Below the pieces are notes generated by a model, which saw nothing but the letters and a program-made list of their open reading frames with translations, ran no database searches and was not told the DNA's origin. A program made the translations under genes and the position numbers. 6,258 bases of DNA from Gammaproteobacteria bacterium (GTDB taxonomy: Bacteria > Pseudomonadota > Gammaproteobacteria > J044). The stretch spans positions 1-6,258 of the forward strand of contig JALWNJ010000115.1 in assembly GCA_026995955.1 (NCBI GenBank). The letters run 5' to 3'. Each line of letters opens with the position of its first letter. The first letter of the stretch is position 1. Shown piece after piece: positions 1 through 5,251 of the stretch.

Positions 1-28
1 CGTTGGCTCTAGCCGGTCGCTCAGGAAT
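1..28 (+). repeat. Left arm of a perfect 28-bp inverted repeat, at the window edge
   Basis: Bases 1-28 (beginning CGTTGGCTCTAGCC) are the exact reverse complement of bases 134-161. The match runs to base 1, so the repeat may continue outside the window. After one mismatch (29 against 133) five more bases pair (30-34 with 128-132). The left arm contains the TGA (23-21, minus strand) that closes the coding-like extension. Confidence 0.9.
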
Positions 29-149
29 CCGGCGAGCCGCTTTTCGCCAGATGCTGCCGTGCTTCTTCCAGGGCCGCGTCGAGATAGCTCCAGTAGAGGC
101 CGATGACGGTGAGGCCGACCTGCAGCGCGCCGTATTCCTGAGCGACCGG
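21..149 (-). other. Coding-like in-frame extension after the amber stop of the 79-aa gene (42 codons, no start of its own)
   Basis: Directly after the TAG at 152-150, in the same frame, the minus strand reads PVAQEYGALQVGL, then TVIGLYWSYLDAALEEAR, then QHLAKSGSPDS before a TGA at 23-21. About 33 of 42 codons end in G or C, like the neighbouring genes, and the residues would form a hydrophobic segment followed by an amphipathic, Ala/Glu-rich helix. No ATG, GTG or TTG occurs in this frame after the TAG, so it is hard to see how it could be a separate gene. It is best read as the lost or readthrough C-terminus of the upstream small protein. The last residues (from base 28 down) lie in the left arm of the inverted repeat, so the true end is uncertain if that arm is artefactual. 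It could also be chance openness in GC-rich DNA, but the protein-like composition argues against that. Confidence 0.5.
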
Positions 150-161
150 CTAGAGCCAACG
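134..161 (-). repeat. Right arm of the perfect 28-bp inverted repeat
   Basis: Exact reverse complement of bases 1-28, separated from it by a 105-base spacer (29-133). It spans the last codons and the TAG stop of the 79-aa gene plus the first codons after it. No T-run follows on either strand, and the spacer is far too long for an intrinsic terminator. Confidence 0.9.
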
Positions 162-389
162 CACCAGGTAATAGACGCTCTGGCCCTCGGAGGACTTGGA
201 TGGCCCCATGACGATGGCGGGGCGCAGATTGCGCGCCGGATCGGCCGCCGCGCGGGCCTCGTCCTCGCTGGCGACGACGGTCACGCTGCCCGCGCCGAAG
301 CGGTCACGGCTGCGTCGCGGGACATGCACCACGGCATAGTGCTCGGTGGACACCTCGCATTCCGGGTCGGGTGGAATGAAACGCCTCAT
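150..389 (-). CDS. Small protein of unknown function (79 aa), possibly truncated by an amber codon
   Basis: I do not recognise this family. The 79 residues start MRRFIPPDPECEV and end SVYYLVRWL at a TAG stop (152-150). There is no signal peptide or membrane segment. The middle (VTVVASEDEARAAAD) and the end (AIVMGPSKSSEGQSVYYLVRWL) look like a compact alpha/beta fold, with several positively charged residues in PRRSRDR. Support for a real gene: the ATG at 389 overlaps the lipoprotein stop as ATGA, AGGAAG lies 7 nt upstream, and codon use is GC-rich at third positions like the neighbours. The same frame stays open and coding-like after the TAG for 42 more codons (see the separate entry). The native product may therefore be about 121 residues plus whatever replaces the stop, with this copy interrupted by a nonsense codon, by readthrough or by a sequence error. 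The last codons and the stop lie inside the right arm of the 28-bp inverted repeat. Confidence 0.7.
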   Translation of the reverse strand: MRRFIPPDPECEVSTEHYAVVHVPRRSRDRFGAGSVTVVASEDEARAAADPARNLRPAIVMGPSKSSEGQSVYYLVRWL

Positions 390-970
390 GGCGTCACTTC
401 CTGCCTTGCGGAAGCCCCCGGCTTCGGTGGATAGGCGGCAAGGATTGCGCGAATGGCCTCGCGCAGGGCCTGGCTGCGTTGCGCGGGGTCGGCATCGCCG
501 CCCAGCTCGGCGCGGCCGGTGCCGCGCCACACCAGGCGCCGGTCGCCGGCATCCAGCAGGTCGATGGTGAGCTCGCCCACCTGATAGGGCGTGCTGACGC
601 TGGTCACCGGCGCGCCCATGCCGATGCTGACCCCGCCATGGCGGCCCCAGTTGCCAACGCTGCCGAACACCGACACCGTGCTGGTGCGTTCCTTCTGCTC
701 GACACGGAAGCGGTAGCGCACCAGCAGGTCGGGGGACCGGTCATCCCGCCTGAGGCCCCGTTCCGGCAGCACGGTGTCGATGGCCTCCCGGATGCGCCGA
801 TCGTTGAGCGGATTGGTGTGTGGCCCGGCCTTGGTCACCGGCGGCTCAGCCCAGGCATAGCGACTGACAAGACCGAAGTCGTAGCCGGTGTCGTAGTCGT
901 GGCTGACCTTGAGCCCGCCACAGCCGGCCAGGAGCACAAGGGACAGCAGCAGGAACTGGCGTCTCTTCAC
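386..970 (-). CDS. DUF4136-type lipoprotein
   Basis: Predicted outer-membrane-anchored periplasmic lipoprotein of 194 residues; molecular role unknown. The N-terminus has a basic VKRR, a hydrophobic core at 6-15 and a lipobox LAGC with the lipidated Cys17. The next residue is Gly, not Asp, which fits outer-membrane sorting. The mature part resembles DUF4136 proteins: VSHDYDTGYDFGLVSRYAW near the start, NPLNDRRIREAIDTVL (53-68), DLLVRYRF (81-88), a Ser/Gly-rich stretch (98-125) and a C-terminal GELTIDLLDAGDRRLVWRG (132-150), then REAIRAILAAYPP. The start codon is GTG at 970, overlapping the upstream stop as GTGA and supported by a strong GGAGGTG site 8 nt upstream. The open frame extends upstream to 1174, but that portion lies inside the EEP gene and would bury the signal peptide. 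The family call is from recalled pattern similarity. Confidence 0.85.
   Translation of the reverse strand: MKRRQFLLLSLVLLAGCGGLKVSHDYDTGYDFGLVSRYAWAEPPVTKAGPHTNPLNDRRIREAIDTVLPERGLRRDDRSPDLLVRYRFRVEQKERTSTVSVFGSVGNWGRHGGVSIGMGAPVTSVSTPYQVGELTIDLLDAGDRRLVWRGTGRAELGGDADPAQRSQALREAIRAILAAYPPKPGASARQEVTP
397..402 (-). promoter_or_regulatory. Ribosome binding site for the 79-aa protein gene
   Basis: Reads AGGAAG on the minus strand, 7 nt before the ATG at 389, within the end of the lipoprotein gene. It supports the short start over longer versions of the frame. Confidence 0.65.
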
Positions 971-1764
971 AGATGCCCCACCTCCGCGGGCAGACCGATC
1001 TCGACACAGACCGGCAGGTGATCGGAATAGAATCGTGGATAGACGCGGGTCTTGCGCACCTCCAGCGAGGGCGAGACCAGGATGTGATCGTAGGAGCGCC
1101 GTGGCCGCCAGCTCGGATAGGTGTTCTCGCGATGCGGCGGCTCGGCCAGGCCGGCGCGATCCAGCAGCAGGCAAAGCTCGTCGCTGTCCGGCGTGCAGTT
1201 GAGGTCGCCCATGACGATGACATGGCGATGGCTCGCCACCACCTCGGCAATGTACTCGAGCTGCACCCGGCGTGCGCGGCGCCCCAGCGAGAGGTGGATC
1301 AGCACCAGCACCAGTGGCTGGCCAGGGCTGCCATAGTGCAGCTCCAGAGCGCCGCGGCCGGGGATGCGGCCGGGCAGCCGGTGGTGGCGCGCGACGCGGG
1401 CGGGGAAGCGGCTCAGCACCGCCAAGCTGTGCTGGGCCAGGTGGCCGAGATCACGGTTGGTCTTGTGGTAGCAGTGCGGCAGCCCGGCCTCGCGCGCCAG
1501 GTACTCGGCCTGGTTGATGTAGCCGCTGCGCAGGCTGCCGGCATCGACCTCCTGCAGGCCGATGATGTCGAACTGGCCAATGAAGCGGGCGATGCGGCGC
1601 AGGTTCTCCTGGCGCTTGCGCGAGGGCAGCAAGTGACGCCAGCTGTGGGTGAGGTAGTGATGGAAGCCCTGGGTGGGGATGCCCACCTGAATGTTGTAGC
1701 TCAGCAGCCGGATGCGCTGGCCGCCGCCCATCCGCGTGCCGAGTTCTTCCGCGCTGACCGCCAT
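967..1764 (-). CDS. Endonuclease/exonuclease/phosphatase (EEP) family metal-dependent hydrolase
   Basis: Member of the EEP superfamily (DNase I/APE1/phosphatase fold), which hydrolyses phosphodiester or phosphomonoester bonds with divalent metal. The true substrate is unknown. With the ATG at 1764 it has 265 residues. The ordered signature residues are all present: Asn24 (LLSYNIQVG), Glu72 (IIGLQEVD), His157 (LIHLSLG), Asp187/Asn189 (VMGDLNCTPDS), Asp226 (SYDHILVS) and Asp248-His249 (YSDHLPV), so it should be catalytically competent. There is no signal peptide or membrane segment, so it is probably cytosolic. The start is uncertain. The ATG at 1764 shares one base with the als stop (TGATG); a GTG one codon earlier at 1767 would give a GTGA overlap; an ATG at 1731 is a shorter option. 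No good Shine-Dalgarno is seen, so translation probably depends on coupling to the upstream gene. EEP genes next to dsbA are familiar from pseudomonads (recalled, not checked here). Confidence 0.9.
   Translation of the reverse strand: MAVSAEELGTRMGGGQRIRLLSYNIQVGIPTQGFHHYLTHSWRHLLPSRKRQENLRRIARFIGQFDIIGLQEVDAGSLRSGYINQAEYLAREAGLPHCYHKTNRDLGHLAQHSLAVLSRFPARVARHHRLPGRIPGRGALELHYGSPGQPLVLVLIHLSLGRRARRVQLEYIAEVVASHRHVIVMGDLNCTPDSDELCLLLDRAGLAEPPHRENTYPSWRPRRSYDHILVSPSLEVRKTRVYPRFYSDHLPVCVEIGLPAEVGHL
979..985 (-). promoter_or_regulatory. Strong ribosome binding site for the DUF4136 lipoprotein gene
   Basis: Reads GGAGGTG on the minus strand, 8 nt before the GTG at 970, inside the 3' end of the EEP gene. 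It is the site that selects the GTG start over the longer open frame. Confidence 0.8.
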
Positions 1765-3398
1765 CACATCTTGGGCAACACCTCACCCAGGCGTTCGGTG
1801 AGGCGCAGGTTTTCGGAATAGTCCACCGGGCAGTCGATGACCACCACCGTGTCGTCGGCGATGGCCTGGCGCAGGATGGCCTGCAGGTCGTCCCCGGGTC
1901 CCACACGATAGCCCCTGGCGCCAAAGGACTCGGCCAGGGCGACGATGTCGGGGTTGTCGAAACGCACATGGGCCGGGCGGCCGAACTGGTTCATCTGCTT
2001 CCACTCGATGAGGCCATAGCCGCCATCGTTCCAGACCAGGACGATGAGGGCAAGCCCCAGCCGCCGCGCCGTTTCCAGCTCCTGCACGTTCATCAGGAAG
2101 CCGCCGTCGCCGGTCACCGCGCAGATGGTGCGCTCCGGCGCCGCCAGCTTGGCGGCGATGGCGCCGGGCAGGGCGATGCCCATGCTGGCAAAGCCATTGG
2201 AGATGAGGCAGGTGTTGGGATACTCGCAGCGGAACATGCGCGCCATCCACATCTTGTGGGCCCCCACGTCGCAAATGGCGATGTCTCTCAGGTCCAGCAC
2301 GGTGCGCAGGTCCCAGATGATCTTCTGCGGCTTCATGGGGTGGCTGCGATCGTCCTTGTGCTGGTTCATTTCCTCGATCAGGGCCTCGCGCAGACGACGC
2401 AGCGGATTGCAGTCCTCGTGCGGGCTCGCCAGCGCCATCACGCGGTCCAGGCTCTCGGAGATGTCGCCCACCAGCCCGGAGCGGACCACATAGTGGGCAT
2501 CCACTTCGGCCGGCGTCTGGTCGATGTGGATGATGGTGCGGTCGCGCGTGGGGTGCCAGAGATAGGGATGGTACTCGACCAGGTCGTAACCGATGCAGAT
2601 GATGACATCGGCCTTGTCGAAGCCGAGGTTCACGTAGTCCTTGCTCTGCAGCCCGGCGGTGCCGAGCGACATCGGGTGGCGGAAGGGGATGGCACCCTTG
2701 GCCATGAAGGTGACGGTGGTGGGAATGCGCAACCGCTCGGCGAACTCCGCCAGCTTGGCGCAGGCACCACTGCGGATCACGCCATGGCCGGCCAGGATGA
2801 TGGGCGATTTCGCCTCCGAGATCAGGCGCGCCACCTCCTCCACCCGCGCCGGCGAGGGCATCGGCCGGTGCGACTTGACGAAGGGCAGGGGCCGTTCGTC
2901 CACCTCCATGGCGGCGATGTTCTCCGGCAGCTCGATGAAGCTGGCGCCGGGCTTTTCGCGCTGCGCCTGCTTGAAGGCCTTGCGCACCACCTCGGGGATG
3001 ATCTCCGGCTCCAGCACGCGCGAGGAATACTTGGTCACGGGCTGGAACAGCTGCTCCAGGTCCAGCACCTGGTGCGACTCCTTGTGCAGGCGATGGGTGC
3101 TGGCCTGGCCGGCGATGGCCACCAGCGGGGCATGGTCCATGTTGGCGTCGGCCACGCCGGTGACCAGGTTGGTAGCGCCGGGCCCCAGGGTGGAGAGGCA
3201 CACCCCGGCACGGCCGGTGAGACGGCCGTGGACATCGGCCATGAAGGCCGCGCCCTGCTCGTGGCGGGTGGTGATGAAACGGATCGAACTGTCCAGCAGG
3301 GCATCCATCAGGTCGAGGTTTTCCTCTCCAGGGATGCCGAAGATGTATTCCACTCCCTCGTTCTCGAGGCAGCGGACGAACAGCTCGGCGGCCTTCAT
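1764..3398 (-). CDS. Acetolactate synthase-type ThDP-dependent enzyme, large (catalytic) subunit, AlsS-like
   Basis: Predicted to condense two pyruvates to 2-acetolactate with CO2 release, in the cytoplasm, using thiamine diphosphate and Mg2+. The 544 residues show the three ThDP-enzyme domains in order. The pyrimidine-binding domain (about 1-165) has the catalytic-type Glu47 in TTRHEQGAAFMA and the LGPGATNLVTG loop. The central domain is about 185-335. The diphosphate-binding domain (about 360-520) has the metal/ThDP motif from GDGG (430-433) to Asn457 (WNDGGYG). LFQPVTKYS (117-125), IGYDLVEYHP (269-278) and VGAHKMWMARMF (378-389) resemble the catabolic AlsS branch more than the FAD-dependent biosynthetic IlvB/IlvG type. 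No small regulatory subunit (ilvN) or acetolactate decarboxylase is adjacent. The ATG at 3398 overlaps the dsbA stop (ATGA), with a weak GGGAAG 8 nt upstream. Other ThDP carboligases or decarboxylases remain possible, since substrate specificity cannot be read with certainty. Base and codon use look like those of its neighbours. Confidence 0.85.
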   Translation of the reverse strand: MKAAELFVRCLENEGVEYIFGIPGEENLDLMDALLDSSIRFITTRHEQGAAFMADVHGRLTGRAGVCLSTLGPGATNLVTGVADANMDHAPLVAIAGQASTHRLHKESHQVLDLEQLFQPVTKYSSRVLEPEIIPEVVRKAFKQAQREKPGASFIELPENIAAMEVDERPLPFVKSHRPMPSPARVEEVARLISEAKSPIILAGHGVIRSGACAKLAEFAERLRIPTTVTFMAKGAIPFRHPMSLGTAGLQSKDYVNLGFDKADVIICIGYDLVEYHPYLWHPTRDRTIIHIDQTPAEVDAHYVVRSGLVGDISESLDRVMALASPHEDCNPLRRLREALIEEMNQHKDDRSHPMKPQKIIWDLRTVLDLRDIAICDVGAHKMWMARMFRCEYPNTCLISNGFASMGIALPGAIAAKLAAPERTICAVTGDGGFLMNVQELETARRLGLALIVLVWNDGGYGLIEWKQMNQFGRPAHVRFDNPDIVALAESFGARGYRVGPGDDLQAILRQAIADDTVVVIDCPVDYSENLRLTERLGEVLPKM

Positions 3399-4039
3399 CC
3401 GCCGGACTTCCCGCGCGCGGCCTCCTGCCGCACCAGGTGGTCGATGATCTCGATCATGCGTTCGTAGCTGCCGGCCTGCTGGCCGGTGACCAGATAGCGC
3501 CCCGCCACCACCACGCTGGGCACGCCACGGATGCCGGCACGCCGCGCCAGGTCGTCGGCCCGCCGCACCCGGCTCTGCACCAGGAAGGAGTCCATCGCAT
3601 CGCGGAACTTCTGCTCGTCGATGCCCTGGCTGGCGGCGAAGCGGGCCAGCTGATCGCGGGACAGGATGCGCCGGCGCTGCTCATGGATGGCATCGAACAG
3701 GGGCTTGTGCAGCTTGTCCGAGACGCCCAGCGCCTCGGCGGCGTAAAAGGCCTCGGCATGGGGCCGCCAGCTCGGGTTGAGGCTGGCCGGGATGCGCACG
3801 AAGTGGGCGGCCTCCGGCTTGCGTTCCAGCCAGGCCTGGATCTTCGGCTCGAAGTGATGGCAGTGCGGGCAGCCGTACCAGAAGAACTCCGCCACTTCCA
3901 CCTTGCCCTCGGGGGCATCGGTGGGGATGGGCTGGGGCAGCACCGTGTAGTCGATGCCGGGGTCGAAGTTCTCCGCCCACAGGGGCAGCGACACCCCCAT
4001 CAGAACGAGAGCGAATGTCAGCGATTTCAGTATGCGCAT
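3395..4039 (-). CDS. dsbA: DsbA-family periplasmic thiol:disulfide oxidoreductase
   Basis: Exported thioredoxin-fold protein that introduces disulfide bonds into secreted proteins. The 214 residues begin with a classical Sec signal peptide: MRILK, then a hydrophobic core at 7-20, with likely cleavage after Ala22 (LWA|EN). The active site CPHC lies at 57-60 in EFFWYGCPHC, the DsbA version of CXXC. The DsbA helical insertion covers roughly 85-160. The loop with the cis-proline opposite the active site is GVPSVVV (Val173-Pro174), and VTGQQAGSYERM follows. Length matches DsbA. The start ATG at 4039 lies 34 nt after the ccsB stop, with AAGGGA 7 nt upstream. The stop overlaps the next start as ATGA. 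Next to resB/ccsB it could oxidise apocytochrome cysteines or act generally; no DsbB, DsbD/CcdA or ResA-like reductant is in the window. DsbL-type homologues also carry CXXC variants, so the subfamily is not fixed, but the DsbA family is clear. Confidence 0.94.
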   Translation of the reverse strand: MRILKSLTFALVLMGVSLPLWAENFDPGIDYTVLPQPIPTDAPEGKVEVAEFFWYGCPHCHHFEPKIQAWLERKPEAAHFVRIPASLNPSWRPHAEAFYAAEALGVSDKLHKPLFDAIHEQRRRILSRDQLARFAASQGIDEQKFRDAMDSFLVQSRVRRADDLARRAGIRGVPSVVVAGRYLVTGQQAGSYERMIEIIDHLVRQEAARGKSGG

Positions 4040-4046
4040 GTCCTTG

Positions 4047-4052
4047 TCCCTT
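4047..4052 (-). promoter_or_regulatory. Ribosome binding site for dsbA
   Basis: Reads AAGGGA on the minus strand, 7 nt before the ATG at 4039. It lies in the 34-nt ccsB-dsbA gap (4040-4073), the longest intergenic space between genes here. That gap holds no hairpin or promoter-like element that I can see. Confidence 0.65.
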
Positions 4053-4073
4053 GTCTGGTTGGTCTTGTCGTGG

Positions 4074-5249
4074 TTACAGCGATCCGTAGGAATGCAGCCC
4101 GGAGAGGAACATGTTCACGCCCAGGAAGGCGAACAGAGTGACGAACAGACCAGCCACCGCCCACCAGGCCATCGGCCGGCCGCGCCAGCCCTTGGTGAAC
4201 CGCATGTGCAGCCAGGCCGCATAGTTGAGCCATACGATCAGTGCCCAGGTCTCCTTCGGGTCCCACGACCAGTAGCCCCCCCAGGCCTCGGCCGCCCACA
4301 TGGCGCCGAGCACGGTGGCAATGGTGAAGAAGCCGAAGCCGAGCGCGATGGCCTTGTACATCAGGTCGTCCATCAGCTCCGGGGTGGGCAGTCGCTGCAG
4401 CAGGGCGGCCCCGGGACGGCGCCGGGCCAGTGCGTCGCGCACCAGATACACCACGCCCACCATGGCCGCCAGGGCAAAGGCGCCGTAGCCGATGAAGTTG
4501 GCCGGCACATGGATCTTCATCCAGTAGCTCTGCAGGGCCGGCACCAGCGGCTGGATCTCGTGCGCGCCGCGCGAGAACTGGTACCACAGGAGAAAGCCCA
4601 CGGCGGCAGAGATGACCGTCAGCACGAAGCCACCCAGGGCGCGCGAGCGGTAGCGCATCTCGTAGTAGAGATAGATCAGCGCGGTGATGATGCTGAACAG
4701 GATGAACACCTCGTAGAGGTTGCTCACCGGGATGTGGCCGATTTCGGGGTCGATAAGATAGGACTCGCGCCAGCGCACGAACAGCCCGGTCATGCCGAAG
4801 ATTGCCGCCACCCAGGTGAGTGCACTGGCCACCCGACCGGCAAAATCGCTGTCGGTGAACAGGGCGCCGTAGTAGGTCAGTGTGGCGAGCACGAACAAGG
4901 CACTCATCCACATGATGGCCGACTGGCTGGAGAGCAGGTAGCGCAGCAGGAACTTCTGCTCCCCGGCCGCCAGATCCCCCCCGTACAGCCATACCGAGAG
5001 CAGCGACAGCGCCGCCACCGCCAGGCTGAACCAGACGAAGGGGCGCCAGAACCAGCCCATCAGCACCAGGCCCAGCCCGGAGCCGATCAGGATGCCGGTC
5101 TCGTAGACATCGAAGCCGCTGCCGTAGCGGGCGAACAGGTACACCACCGCGGCCAGCACCACGCCGGCCCAGAGGAAATCCCCCCTCCCCAGGCGGCGAT
5201 ACCAGGGGCGCGGCATCAGGTCGTTCAGCGTTTCGCTTGATGCAGACAT
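4074..5249 (-). CDS. ccsB: Cytochrome c biogenesis protein CcsA/ResC (often named CcsB in proteobacteria), WWD-domain haem handling protein
   Basis: Integral membrane partner of ResB in System II. It presents haem to apocytochrome c on the outer face of the membrane. The protein has 391 residues with many hydrophobic segments, e.g. about 25-40, 51-68, 71-89, 111-130, 141-157, 177-195, 206-223, 250-270, 299-319 and 361-383. The tryptophan-rich WWD signature is intact at 323-335 (WGGYWSWDPKETW). Histidines that fit the conserved haem-binding set by position are His247 (KIHVP), His348 (LHMRF) and His386 (GLHSYG); their individual roles are inferred from spacing. The C-terminal SGLHSYGS is typical of the family. 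The ATG at 5249 is chosen because it sits 2 nt after the resB stop, with a strong GGAGGGAG ribosome site 7 nt upstream. The frame is open further upstream, but that part overlaps resB and is not protein-like. Length and motifs look complete. The adjacent dsbA gene suggests a cytochrome c/periplasmic thiol operon. Confidence 0.95.
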   Translation of the reverse strand: MSASSETLNDLMPRPWYRRLGRGDFLWAGVVLAAVVYLFARYGSGFDVYETGILIGSGLGLVLMGWFWRPFVWFSLAVAALSLLSVWLYGGDLAAGEQKFLLRYLLSSQSAIMWMSALFVLATLTYYGALFTDSDFAGRVASALTWVAAIFGMTGLFVRWRESYLIDPEIGHIPVSNLYEVFILFSIITALIYLYYEMRYRSRALGGFVLTVISAAVGFLLWYQFSRGAHEIQPLVPALQSYWMKIHVPANFIGYGAFALAAMVGVVYLVRDALARRRPGAALLQRLPTPELMDDLMYKAIALGFGFFTIATVLGAMWAAEAWGGYWSWDPKETWALIVWLNYAAWLHMRFTKGWRGRPMAWWAVAGLFVTLFAFLGVNMFLSGLHSYGSL

Positions 5250-5251
5250 GT

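Noticed and set aside
1..161. The inverted repeat as an intrinsic transcription terminator for the operon
   Set aside because: The 105-base spacer is far too long for a terminator loop and no T-run follows on the minus strand.
1..161. The inverted repeat as a phase-variable invertible switch
   Set aside because: No recombinase is seen in the window. The stop codon of the 79-aa gene lies within the repeat, so flipping the spacer would not alter that protein, and the spacer contains no evident promoter. Listed only as a minor option in the findings.
3..434. Plus-strand open frame through the inverted repeat and the 79-aa gene
   Set aside because: It starts from a TTG inside the repeat, has no ribosome site visible in the window, and runs antisense to the better supported minus-strand frame.
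971..1174. N-terminal extension of the lipoprotein
   Set aside because: It would place 68 residues before a clear signal peptide and lipobox. The GTG at 970 has an excellent GGAGGTG site.
973..1821. Plus-strand open frame of 282 codons opposite the EEP gene
   Set aside because: It is antisense to a gene with every EEP signature residue, and its Ala/Gln/Val-rich translation shows no domain.
1968..3467. Plus-strand open frame of 499 codons opposite the acetolactate synthase gene
   Set aside because: It is antisense to a gene with clear ThDP-enzyme motifs. Long antisense open frames are common in GC-rich DNA, and the translation is repetitive His/Gly/Ala/Arg without a recognisable domain.
3954..5240. 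Plus-strand open frame of 428 codons opposite ccsB and the start of dsbA
   Set aside because: It is antisense to ccsB, whose WWD motif and membrane helices are unmistakable. The translation is rich in Gln/His/Gly, as expected for the complement of hydrophobic codons.
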